5,850 nucleotides of DNA from Acidimicrobiaceae bacterium (GCA_027459565.1 DAIDIA010000136.1:1-5850); one strand, 5' to 3'; numbered from the stretch's first letter, positions 1-5,850 are shown. A program made the numbers and translations. The notes: generated by a model not told the origin, from the letters alone.

Positions 1-107
1 CGGGGTCGCCACTTGGTCAGGCACTCAATGGCCACGAGGTCGGTGAGACCGTGGAATATCAGGCACCAAACGGCACACTCCGGGTCGAAATCGTCTCGGT
101 GGAATAG
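1..107 (+). CDS. greA: Transcription elongation factor GreA, C-terminal fragment (5' end outside window)
   Basis: An open frame enters from the left edge (first full codon at base 3) and ends at TAG 105-107, giving 34 residues that begin GSPLGQALNGHEVGETVEY and end in EIVSVE. This matches the end of the GreA/GreB C-terminal FKBP-like domain, where an S-P-[LI]-G-x-A-L-x-G-x-x-x-G-[DE] motif leads into a final beta strand of the form 'P-x-G-x-x-x-[VY]-E-I'. GreA binds RNA polymerase in the secondary channel and stimulates cleavage of backtracked transcripts. The N-terminal coiled coil that does this is outside the window. The stop codon overlaps the ribosome binding site of leuC, so the two are probably cotranscribed. 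GreB or another Gre-domain protein cannot be fully excluded from 34 residues. Confidence 0.85.
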   Translation, partial: GSPLGQALNGHEVGETVEYQAPNGTLRVEIVSVE

Positions 108-116
108 AGGAAGAGC

Positions 117-1526
117 ATGGGAAAGACCCTTTCGGAGAAGATCTGGGACCGCCACCTCGTGCGCGAGGGTGGGTCTGACGAGCAGGACCTTCTCTACATC
201 GACCTGCATCTCGTCCACGAGGTCACCTCGCCGCAGGCCTTCGATGGCCTCCGGATGGCCGGCCGGACCGTTCGCCGGCCCGACCTGACGATCGCGACCG
301 CCGACCACAACGTCCCCACGACCAATGAGCCGATCACCGACGAGATCTCACGTACGCAGCTCGAATACCTCGACCGCAACGGCGCCGAGTTCGGGATCAC
401 CGTCTATGGCCGGGGACACGAGAACCAGGGCATCGTCCATGTCATCGGCCCGGAGCTCGGCCTCACCCAGCCCGGGATGACGATCGTCTGCGGCGACAGC
501 CACACCGCGACCCACGGCGCATTCGGCGCACTCGCCTTCGGGATCGGCACCAGCGAGGTCGAGCACGTCCTTGCCACCCAGACGCTCCCCCAGTCCCGGG
601 CGAAGACCATGGCGGTCGAGGTCGAGGGCGACCTTCCGAGGGGTTCGACGGCGAAGGACCTCGTGCTCGCGATCATCGGCAGTCTCGGCACCGGCGGCGG
701 CATCGGACACGTCATCGAATACCGCGGAGCGGCAATCCGCGCGCTCTCGATGGAGGGGCGCATGACGGTCTGCAACATGACGATCGAGGCGGGGGCACGC
801 GCCGGGCTCATCGCTCCCGACGAGACGACATTCTCCTATCTGCGCGGGCGCGACCATGCCGCCAAGGGCGCGGCATTCGACGCGTGCGTCGAAGACTGGA
901 AGACGCTGGTCACCGACGACGATGCCGTCTTTGACAAGGTGGTCACGATCGACGCCTCGAAGATCACCCCCCACGTCACCTGGGGCACCAATCCGAGCCA
1001 GGTCGTTCCGATCGATGGAGTCGTCCCCGATCCCGCCAGCTTCTCCGACCCCGCCGACCGCGAGGCGGCAGAGCGCGCGCTCGTCTACATGGGACTCAAG
1101 GCCGGCACGAAGATGCGCGACATCGCGGTTGAGACCGTGTTCATCGGTTCGTGCACAAACTCGCGCATCGAGGACCTGCGCGCGGCAGCAGAGGTGTTCG
1201 AGGGCCAGCATGTCGCGAAGGGAGTGCGCGTGCTGGTCGTCCCCGGATCGCACCGCGTCAAGGCCCAGGCCGAATCCGAGGGGCTCGATTTAGTCTTTCG
1301 CGCCGCTGGCGCCGAGTGGCGCGAGCCCGGCTGCTCGATGTGCCTTGCGATGAACCCGGACAAGCTGAGCGTCGGCGAACGTTCGGCATCGACCTCGAAC
1401 CGGAACTTCGAGGGCCGCCAGGGACGCGGCGGAAGGACGCACCTCGTCTCGCCGGCCGTCGCCGCTGCGACCGCGGTGGCGGGTCATTTCGCGACACCGA
1501 CGACATCCGTCGCATCGGGATCATAG
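117..1526 (+). CDS. leuC: 3-isopropylmalate dehydratase large subunit (LeuC)
   Basis: This is the large catalytic subunit of isopropylmalate isomerase, which with LeuD converts 2-isopropylmalate to 3-isopropylmalate in the cytoplasm, the second dedicated step of leucine synthesis. The 469 residues match the usual bacterial LeuC length (E. coli 466). Visible family marks are TADHNVPT (61-68), the aconitase-type GDSHTATHGAFGALAFGIGT (126-145), and the three cysteines expected to hold the [4Fe-4S] cluster: C346 in FIGSCTNSR, and C406 and C409 in PGCSMC. These are followed by STSNRNFEGRQGRGGRTHLVSP (425-446). The ATG is chosen because AGAGGAAG (106-113) lies just upstream and the homology begins at once (KTLSEKIWDRH). 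It starts 9 bases after the greA stop and is followed 18 bases after its own stop by leuD. One oddity is a TTA leucine codon at 1290-1292, rare for this GC-rich sequence. Position 423 is Ser where many relatives have Cys; it is not a cluster ligand. Confidence 0.98.
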   Translation: MGKTLSEKIWDRHLVREGGSDEQDLLYIDLHLVHEVTSPQAFDGLRMAGRTVRRPDLTIATADHNVPTTNEPITDEISRTQLEYLDRNGAEFGITVYGRGHENQGIVHVIGPELGLTQPGMTIVCGDSHTATHGAFGALAFGIGTSEVEHVLATQTLPQSRAKTMAVEVEGDLPRGSTAKDLVLAIIGSLGTGGGIGHVIEYRGAAIRALSMEGRMTVCNMTIEAGARAGLIAPDETTFSYLRGRDHAAKGAAFDACVEDWKTLVTDDDAVFDKVVTIDASKITPHVTWGTNPSQVVPIDGVVPDPASFSDPADREAAERALVYMGLKAGTKMRDIAVETVFIGSCTNSRIEDLRAAAEVFEGQHVAKGVRVLVVPGSHRVKAQAESEGLDLVFRAAGAEWREPGCSMCLAMNPDKLSVGERSASTSNRNFEGRQGRGGRTHLVSPAVAAATAVAGHFATPTTSVASGS

Positions 1527-1544
1527 GGAGAGGAGCAACGACCA

Positions 1545-2141
1545 ATGGAGCCCGTTCGGATCTTCACCGGCACCGCAGTCCCACTCGACCGCTCAGATGT
1601 CGACACGGACCAGATCATCCCGAGTGACTGGCTCAAGCGCGTCGAGCGGACCGGCTTTGGCGCGGGCCTCTTCTCGGAGTGGCGCGACGACCGCGACTTC
1701 GTGCTCAACCAGCCCCAGTACGCGGGAGCGACGATCCTCATCGCCGGCCCCAACTTCGGCGTCGGCTCGTCTCGCGAGCACGCCGTCTGGGCGCTCGTCG
1801 ACTACGGGTTCAAGGCCGTCATCAGCCCCCGCTTTGGCGACATCTTCCTCTCCAACTCGACGCGATCGGGTCTCGTGCCCGCCATCGTGCGCCCCGAGGA
1901 CGCGAGGACCCTGATGGACGCGGTCATCGAGGATCCCTCGCTCGAGATCACCGTCGATGTCGAGCGCCGGGTCGTCGAGGCACCAAAGGCCGGGATTTCG
2001 GCTCCTTTTGTGATCAACGACGGCGCGCGGGCCCGGCTCCTGCAGGGCCTCGACGACATCGGCGTCACCCTCGCGCACGAGGACGCCATCGAGTCCTTCG
2101 AATCCCGGCGCTCCCCGCTCTATCCCTCCGTCTCGGTCTGA
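1545..2141 (+). CDS. leuD: 3-isopropylmalate dehydratase small subunit (LeuD)
   Basis: This is the small 'swivel' subunit that partners LeuC to form the active isopropylmalate isomerase. Its 198 residues are close to the usual ~200. Family motifs are DVDTDQIIP (18-26) near the N-terminus, GPNFGVGSSREHAVWAL (68-84), which contains the substrate-recognising GSSRE loop, then DYGFKAVISPRFGDIFLSNSTRSGLVP (86-112). In the last of these, NSTRSG replaces the common NCFKNG-type sequence, a conservative lineage difference. AGGAG at 1531-1535, nine bases before the ATG, is a good ribosome binding site, and the N-terminal MEPVRIFTGTAVPLDR aligns with the normal start of the family. The 18-base gap from leuC makes a leuCD operon near certain. 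No T-rich terminator is seen immediately after the TGA, so some read-through into the leuA leader region is possible. Confidence 0.98.
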   Translation: MEPVRIFTGTAVPLDRSDVDTDQIIPSDWLKRVERTGFGAGLFSEWRDDRDFVLNQPQYAGATILIAGPNFGVGSSREHAVWALVDYGFKAVISPRFGDIFLSNSTRSGLVPAIVRPEDARTLMDAVIEDPSLEITVDVERRVVEAPKAGISAPFVINDGARARLLQGLDDIGVTLAHEDAIESFESRRSPLYPSVSV

Positions 2142-2220
2142 TCCGGGTTCGACCGGGGCAGAAATTCGCCTGCGCTCCCAGAAGACACCGATGGAACCTG
2201 GTCTCGACCCCGCTCGCGCC

Positions 2221-2249
2221 TTGACGGAGAGGCAGGGGCGGGGCATGAT
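2221..2249 (+). promoter_or_regulatory. Putative sigma70-type promoter for the leuA leader transcript
   Basis: TTGACG (2221-2226) matches the -35 consensus TTGACA at 5 of 6 bases. Exactly 17 bases later CATGAT (2244-2249) matches TATAAT at 4 of 6. A start point 7-8 bases downstream would fall at about A2257, which is the A of the leader-peptide ATG. Such leaderless transcripts are common in actinobacteria. The -10 box is imperfect and the spacer very G-rich, so this is a proposal rather than a firm call. The alternative is read-through from leuCD, in which case AGGGG (2234-2238) could serve as a ribosome binding site for the upstream in-frame ATG at 2245. Confidence 0.45.
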
Positions 2250-2256
2250 TGAGACG

Positions 2257-2298
2257 ATGATTCGGGGAATGTCTGACCAGGTCCTGCTGCTGACGTAA
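2257..2298 (+). CDS. leuA leader peptide with three consecutive Leu codons
   Basis: This short ORF encodes MIRGMSDQVLLLT followed by TAA (13 residues). Its last codons are GTC CTG CTG CTG ACG, so a run of three leucines sits next to the stop and directly ahead of the hairpin and terminator that precede leuA. That arrangement is the hallmark of ribosome-mediated attenuation: when charged leucine tRNA is scarce the translating ribosome should stall at 2284-2292. The ATG at 2257 is preferred because it coincides with the start point predicted from the promoter at 2221-2249. An in-frame ATG at 2245 would give a 17-residue version (MIETMIRGMSDQVLLLT) with AGGGG six bases upstream. The peptide itself probably has no function beyond being translated. 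The call rests on codon content and position only, since peptides this short cannot be recognised by homology. Confidence 0.75.
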   Translation: MIRGMSDQVLLLT

Positions 2299-2324
2299 CG
2301 GCGAGCTCACATCGAGCTTGCCGT
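2298..2324 (+). promoter_or_regulatory. Leader hairpin of the leuA attenuator (pause or antiterminator-type)
   Basis: ACGGCGAGCTC (2298-2308) pairs along its whole length with GAGCTTGCCGT (2314-2324): 11 pairs including one G-U, with a five-base loop ACATC. The left arm begins on the last base of the leader-peptide stop codon, so a ribosome sitting at the stop would mask it. A ribosome stalled at the first Leu codon (2284) would leave it mostly free, assuming a normal footprint. The hairpin ends two bases before the terminator stem and does not share bases with it. Its role could therefore be pausing RNA polymerase or interfering with the terminator by stacking, rather than classical mutually exclusive pairing. 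The structure was found by eye, without an energy calculation. Confidence 0.65.
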
Positions 2325-2326
2325 AG

Positions 2327-2357
2327 CCTCCTGTGCCCTTTGGCCAGGGGGTTTTTT
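2327..2357 (+). terminator. Intrinsic terminator (attenuator) upstream of leuA
   Basis: CCTCCTGTGCC (2327-2337) pairs with GGCCAGGGGG (2342-2351) across a CTTT loop. That gives ten pairs, mostly G-C, one G-U, and one bulged T at 2334. Six T residues (2352-2357) follow immediately, then GTTT. This is a textbook Rho-independent terminator on the + strand. It lies after the Leu-codon leader ORF and about 70 bases before the leuA ATG, so it is best read as the leucine attenuator rather than the end of the leuCD transcript, though it could serve both. Confidence 0.85.
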
Positions 2358-2425
2358 GTTTCCCGGATTCAAGCGACCGCATCGATGACCATCAGGACCC
2401 GACGACAACACAGCGAGAGGTGAAC

Positions 2426-4129
2426 ATGGCACCACCAAAGGTCATACCGCGAAAGATGCCCTACGAGCTCTACCGTCCCTACGAGCCGGTCGGGCTCGAG
2501 GACCGCACCTGGCCGGACAAGAGCATCGTCCGTGCGCCGCTGTGGTGCGCGGTGGATCTTCGCGACGGGAATCAGGCGCTGATCGACCCCATGGATCCGG
2601 TGCGCAAGCGCCGAATGTTCGACGCGCTCGTCGAGATGGGCTTCAAGGAGATCGAGGTCGGCTTCCCCTCGGCCTCCCAACCCGACTACGACTTCGTGCG
2701 CTCACTCATCGAGGAGGACCTCGTTCCCGAGGACGTCACCATCCAGGTGCTCGTCCAGAGCCGGCGCGACCTCATCGAACGGACCTACCAGAGCCTCGAG
2801 GGCGTGAACAACGCGATCGTGCACTTTTACAATTCGACCTCGGTTCTCCAGCGCCGGGTGGTCTTTGGCCTTGACAAGGAGGGCATCACCAAGATCGCGA
2901 CCACGGCGGCGAAGATCTGCCGGGATCTCGAATCGAGCCTCTCGGGATCGAACATCCGCTACGAGTACAGCCCCGAGTCGTTCACCGGCACCGAGATCGA
3001 GTACTCGCTCGAGATCTGCGCCGCGGTGGCCGACGTCATCGGTCCGACCCCGGAGTGGCCGCTGATCTTGAATCTTCCGGCCACGGTCGAGATGTCGACG
3101 CCGAATCTCTACGCGGACCTCATCGAGTACTTCCACCGCAACATCGCGCGTCGCGAGGCGATCGTCTTGAGTCTGCACCCCCACAACGACCGCGGTACCG
3201 CGGTCGCAGCGGCAGAGCTCGGCGTGATGGCCGGCGCCGACCGGGTCGAGGGCTGCCTGTTCGGGAACGGCGAGCGCACCGGGAACGTCGACCTCGTCAC
3301 GCTCGCGATGAACCTCTTCTCCCAGGGTGTCGATCCGCGCCTTGACATCACCGACATCGACCGGCTCCGCCGGGTCGCCGAGTACTGCAACCGCCTTCCG
3401 GTGCACCCACGCCATCCCTATGTCGGAGACCTCGTCTACACCGCGTTCTCCGGCTCGCACCAGGACGCGATCAAAAAGGGCATGGCCGCGCTCAAGCGCG
3501 ACTACACGCTCTGGGAGGTGCCGTACCTTCCGATCGATCCCCACCACGTCGGGCGAAGCTACGAGGCGGTCATCCGGGTCAACTCCCAGTCGGGCAAGGG
3601 CGGCGTCGCGTACATCATGGAGGTCGAGCATGCGATGGTCCTGCCCCGGCGGCTGCAGATCGAGTTCTCCCAGGCGATCCAGCACGTCACCGAGGACATC
3701 GGCACCGAGATCTCCCCGATCGCGATGTACGAGGTGTTCTCGACCGAGTACCTCACCCCGGGTTCGATCGAGCTCATCGGCCACGAGACCCAGGTCAGTG
3801 GAGGCAAGGACAAGTGCACCGCGCAGCTGCTCGTCGACGGAGCGCACAAGACCATCTCCGGCGAGGGGAACGGACCGATCGCCGCATTCGTGGCGGGTCT
3901 GCGGGACGGGCTCGGGATCAAGATCGATGTGGTCGACTACTCCGAGCACGCGATCTCCCAGGGGGCGTCGGCAAAGGCGATCGCCTACGTCGAGACCACC
4001 GACGACGCGGGCCAGACGCGCTGGGGTGTCGGGATCGATCCGAGCATCCTCACCGCCTCGCTCCGGGCTGTCGTCTCCGCAATCAACGGTCGTCTGCGCC
4101 TCCACGGTGACGCCACCGCCACGGCGTAG
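2426..4129 (+). CDS. leuA: 2-isopropylmalate synthase (LeuA, long actinobacterial type)
   Basis: The enzyme condenses 2-oxoisovalerate with acetyl-CoA to 2-isopropylmalate, the committed step of leucine synthesis. From the ATG at 2426 it has 567 residues. The N-terminal TIM-barrel domain shows DLRDGNQAL (44-52), EVGFPSASQPD (77-87), and HPHNDRGTAVAAAELGVMAGA (251-271) with the two metal-binding histidines H251 and H253, followed by GNGERTGNVDL (280-290). FSGSHQDAIKKG (341-352) and GKGGVAYIM (390-398) mark the linker region. About 430-560 is the C-terminal regulatory domain (TAQLLVDGAHKTISGEGNGP, then DYSEHAI), which in characterised relatives binds leucine for feedback inhibition. The start is set by GAGAGG (2415-2420), five bases upstream, and by the family N-terminus PYELYRPYEP. 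An in-frame GTG at 2333 lies inside the terminator and is rejected. Expression is probably controlled by the leader attenuator. Confidence 0.98.
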   Translation: MAPPKVIPRKMPYELYRPYEPVGLEDRTWPDKSIVRAPLWCAVDLRDGNQALIDPMDPVRKRRMFDALVEMGFKEIEVGFPSASQPDYDFVRSLIEEDLVPEDVTIQVLVQSRRDLIERTYQSLEGVNNAIVHFYNSTSVLQRRVVFGLDKEGITKIATTAAKICRDLESSLSGSNIRYEYSPESFTGTEIEYSLEICAAVADVIGPTPEWPLILNLPATVEMSTPNLYADLIEYFHRNIARREAIVLSLHPHNDRGTAVAAAELGVMAGADRVEGCLFGNGERTGNVDLVTLAMNLFSQGVDPRLDITDIDRLRRVAEYCNRLPVHPRHPYVGDLVYTAFSGSHQDAIKKGMAALKRDYTLWEVPYLPIDPHHVGRSYEAVIRVNSQSGKGGVAYIMEVEHAMVLPRRLQIEFSQAIQHVTEDIGTEISPIAMYEVFSTEYLTPGSIELIGHETQVSGGKDKCTAQLLVDGAHKTISGEGNGPIAAFVAGLRDGLGIKIDVVDYSEHAISQGASAKAIAYVETTDDAGQTRWGVGIDPSILTASLRAVVSAINGRLRLHGDATATA

Positions 4130-4284
4130 GCGCACGCCACGCCATCTGGCGGAGGTCACACCGGTGCCCTCGCGCGTGGCCCCGGCGGTCGACGAACCGT
4201 TGCCGGACCGATGTTCGGAAATGGTGCCGCCGGGAAAATGGTGACAACATTGAAGCTCTAACTACCAAGCAGGGGGTACCGTCG
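4130..4284 (+). other. Spacer between leuA and the amidohydrolase gene, with a bulged hairpin
   Basis: No gene is seen in these 155 bases. CCGGCGGT (4182-4189) can pair with ACC (4196-4198) and GCCGG (4202-4206) around a CGACGA loop, leaving GTT as a three-base bulge on the right arm. A smaller stem CGCC/GGCG surrounds 4140-4151. Neither is followed by a T tract, so neither is a convincing intrinsic terminator for leuA. From about 4231 to 4270 the sequence becomes relatively A/T-rich (GAAAATGGTGACAACATTG, then CTCTAACTACC). This may contain the promoter of the next gene, but no -35/-10 pair with normal spacing is clear. Confidence 0.3.
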
Positions 4285-5439
4285 GTGTCTGTAGATCTGA
4301 CGTTCGAAAACAAGCGTATTGATGTCGATACCCACTTCTATCCACGCATCAATCGACGCGAGATCCGCGGACTCTTCCCCTCGGGACTGAGCGGCCAGGT
4401 GCTCGACATGTTCGACCGCGAGGCACAGCGCATCGCCGATCCGAACGCGATCCGGGCGCACATGCGCGGGAACGATCAGGAGTCCGAGGAGGGCGGCGAC
4501 CCCCATCGTGACCCCGACGCGCGCGTCGCCTCGGTACGAGAGCTTGGATTCGACCTGCAGGTGCTCATCCCCGACGGTCCCTTCGGGAACCTGCACGGCG
4601 TCGGCCCCTACACCGTGTCCGCCCCGCTCGAGGTCCGACTCGCGATGTGCCAGATCTACAACAATGCCAATGGCGACGCCCAGGCCAAGCACCCCGATGC
4701 GTTCATTGGAACGATGATCGTTCCCTTTGACAACGTCGAGGTGGCGGCCAAGGAGGTGCGCCGGGGAGCAACCGAGCTCGGACTCAAGGTCGTCGTCCTG
4801 CCGTTCAACTGGATCGGCAAGAACTTCGATGAGTTCGCCCTCTACCCGCTCTGGCAGGAGATCAACGATCTCGGCGTGACCGTGTTCTGCCACGGGATCA
4901 CCCAGGGCTGCAGTGGTCGCATCGGAGACCACCAGCCCCGCTACCCCGCCGCGTTCGCCGAGCGCATGCGCCGGCTCCACCTCGGCACCTACATGGGATT
5001 CGGAATGGAATACATCATGGCGACGGGCGCGCTGACGCTCGGTGGCGTCTTCGATGAGTTCCCGAACCTGCGCTTCGCATTCTTCGAGGCAGGCGCCTCG
5101 TGGCTCCCGTACGCGATGTACGCGAGCGACCGATCCTTCCTGATCGAACCGCAGTGCTCGCGATCCGAGCGACTCCCAAGCGAGCTGATCAAGGAGCGCT
5201 GCCTCACCGCGATCGAACCCATGGAGTCGATCTCCGAACTGATCAACATCGTCGGCAGCGAGAGCTTCTTCTTCGGCACCGACTTCCCGCATCCCGAGTT
5301 CCAGGTGTTCCACGCCGAGGGCAGGACGGTCGACACCTCCGAGCCCGGTGCTGCGGCGATCTTGCACCGCGCGGGACTCAGCGAATCGGACAAGACGAAC
5401 ATCCTCGGCGCCAACATCGCCCGCATGCTCTCGCGCTGA
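4285..5439 (+). CDS. Amidohydrolase-2 family metal-dependent hydrolase or decarboxylase, substrate unknown
   Basis: This 384-residue protein belongs to the Amidohydro_2 / COG2159 group of the amidohydrolase superfamily (relatives of ACMSD and benzoate-type decarboxylases). It has a TIM-barrel fold and is probably cytoplasmic, as no signal peptide is visible. Family marks are IDVDTHFYP (12-20) with a D15-x-H17 metal motif, DPDARVASVRELGFDLQVLIPDG (76-98), H203 in VFCHG at the end of a central strand, FFEAGASWLPY (266-276), the likely metal or catalytic Asp D333 in GTDFPHPE (331-338), and the closing NILGANIARML (372-382). The GTG start is supported by AGGGGG (4271-4276) eight bases upstream and by homology starting near residue 10. 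Members act on very different compounds (decarboxylation, C-C or C-N hydrolysis), so the reaction cannot be assigned. The 155-base gap from leuA suggests a separate transcription unit with no proven role in leucine metabolism. Confidence 0.93.
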   Translation: MSVDLTFENKRIDVDTHFYPRINRREIRGLFPSGLSGQVLDMFDREAQRIADPNAIRAHMRGNDQESEEGGDPHRDPDARVASVRELGFDLQVLIPDGPFGNLHGVGPYTVSAPLEVRLAMCQIYNNANGDAQAKHPDAFIGTMIVPFDNVEVAAKEVRRGATELGLKVVVLPFNWIGKNFDEFALYPLWQEINDLGVTVFCHGITQGCSGRIGDHQPRYPAAFAERMRRLHLGTYMGFGMEYIMATGALTLGGVFDEFPNLRFAFFEAGASWLPYAMYASDRSFLIEPQCSRSERLPSELIKERCLTAIEPMESISELINIVGSESFFFGTDFPHPEFQVFHAEGRTVDTSEPGAAAILHRAGLSESDKTNILGANIARMLSR

Positions 5440-5850
5440 GAGACCCCGGAGCCTCCCTCCTCTCGCTCAGGAGCCTCGAGCGGTGGTGACATCGAATGCG
5501 TCGGCTCTGGCGTGTCTCGGGACCATCCGGGTGATGCGCGCGCGTCAACCTTGAGAAGGGGACGCGGACAGCCAATCAACACAATCGCGCGCTGGCGAGC
5601 CGCGGGGAAGAACGACGTGATGGTCGAAACGGGGCGACAGATCCATCGCCTCACCTGCCGTATCGACGTCGGGCGTCGCCCGAGTGCGTCGACACATTGC
5701 GGTGATGGCTCCTTCGTTCGTCCCCGAGGGCAGTATTTCCCTGTCAGACCGGCGGATAGGGCCGCCCCTTGCACTACGCGCGATGGTTCGGCGTCGACGT
5801 GAGACCGCGTCACCTTTCGCACCGGGTGTCGCCCAAAAAGTAGTTGCGCG
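5440..5850. other. Region without a convincing gene, running to the right edge
   Basis: About 410 bases with no ORF that looks like protein on either strand. The longest + frame here reads through low-complexity Arg/Ser-rich sequence, and the longest - frame is mainly antisense to the amidohydrolase. Just after the amidohydrolase stop, CTCCT (5457-5461) can pair with AGGAG (5469-5473), and GGAGCCTC occurs twice as a direct repeat (5448-5455 and 5470-5477). There is no T tract, so no intrinsic terminator is called. No tRNA T-loop or similar RNA mark was seen. An ATG at 5783 stays open to the right edge, but 22 codons with no clear ribosome binding site are not enough to call a gene. The one notable structure is listed separately at 5663-5692. 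Confidence 0.5.
5663..5692. repeat. Long imperfect inverted repeat (12-bp hairpin with a 3-base bulge)
   Basis: TCGACGTCGGGC (5663-5674) pairs with GCCCGA (5678-5683) and, after a GTG bulge, with CGTCGA (5687-5692). That is 12 Watson-Crick pairs around a three-base GTC loop. It lies in non-coding sequence 224 bases after the amidohydrolase stop. It has no T tract, so it is not a standard intrinsic terminator. It could be part of a structured RNA, a dispersed palindromic element, or a protein-binding palindrome. Chance is possible in such GC-rich DNA, although a 12-pair stem is longer than most background stems seen in the window. Confidence 0.4.

Noticed and set aside
2142..2220. tRNA-like GGTTCGA motif and short CCGG palindrome just after leuD
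   Set aside because: No acceptor, D or anticodon stems can be built around it, and CCGG-GTTCGA-CCGG has only four pairs and no T tract, so neither a tRNA nor a terminator is supported.
2333..2425. N-terminal extension of leuA from an in-frame GTG at 2333
   Set aside because: The extension would begin inside the terminator stem, has no ribosome binding site, and encodes sequence unlike LeuA. The ATG at 2426 has GAGAGG five bases upstream and starts the conserved N-terminus.
2702..4159. 485-codon open frame on the - strand across leuA
   Set aside because: It is a shadow of the G/C-rich third positions of leuA; the product is low-complexity Arg/Asp/Val/Leu sequence with no recognisable domain.
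4241..4263. GTGACA and TCTAAC as a promoter pair for the amidohydrolase
   Set aside because: The gap between the boxes is only about 10-11 bases, too short for a sigma70-type promoter. No better-spaced pair was found.
5620..5802. Possible 60-residue ORF starting ATG at 5620 (MVETGRQIHRL...)
   Set aside because: There is only a weak GGGGA upstream, codon use is mixed rather than G/C at third positions, and the long hairpin at 5663-5692 lies inside it. No similarity is recognised.
4989..5822. 277-codon - strand frame covering the amidohydrolase end and the right-hand spacer
   Set aside because: More than half is antisense to a clear gene, the composition is Arg/Ser/Pro-rich, and no family motif is visible. 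It is therefore not taken as the gene occupying the spacer.
1..5850. CRISPR array, insertion sequence, toxin-antitoxin or phage-defence genes
   Set aside because: No regularly spaced repeats, transposase-like frames, terminal inverted repeats or defence domains were seen on either strand.

Overview
This window holds a leucine-biosynthesis locus from a GC-rich bacterium, most likely an actinomycete. Evidence for that: strong G/C preference at third codon positions, a GTG start, a long-form LeuA of the actinobacterial type, and what looks like a leaderless leader-peptide transcript. The exact lineage cannot be read from the sequence; a deep-branching or uncultured actinobacterial group is a guess. 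All convincing genes are on the + strand.

Layout: bases 1-107 are the 3' end of greA (transcription elongation factor). Nine bases later come leuC (117-1526) and leuD (1545-2141), the two subunits of isopropylmalate isomerase. A 284-base spacer follows. Its first ~80 bases show nothing clear. The rest carries a promoter-like pair of boxes (2221-2249), a short leader ORF with three consecutive leucine CTG codons (2257-2298), an 11-bp hairpin (2298-2324) and a strong intrinsic terminator with a T6 tract (2327-2357). This is the layout of a leucine-sensing transcription attenuator. leuA (2426-4129), 2-isopropylmalate synthase, lies directly behind it. After a 155-base gap comes an amidohydrolase-2 family protein (4285-5439) of unknown substrate with no obvious link to leucine synthesis. 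The last ~410 bases (5440-5850) contain no convincing gene, but do hold one long imperfect hairpin (5663-5692).

How the parts work together: LeuA makes 2-isopropylmalate from 2-oxoisovalerate and acetyl-CoA, and LeuCD isomerises it to 3-isopropylmalate. leuB, the next enzyme, is not in the window. The attenuator lies after leuCD and before leuA, so it should control only the committed first step. leuCD appear to be transcribed with greA or from a promoter upstream of the window.

No undescribed multi-gene system is evident. The most interesting element is the leuA leader: its hairpins sit side by side rather than overlapping as in the textbook attenuator, and its start codon falls where the transcript would be predicted to begin.
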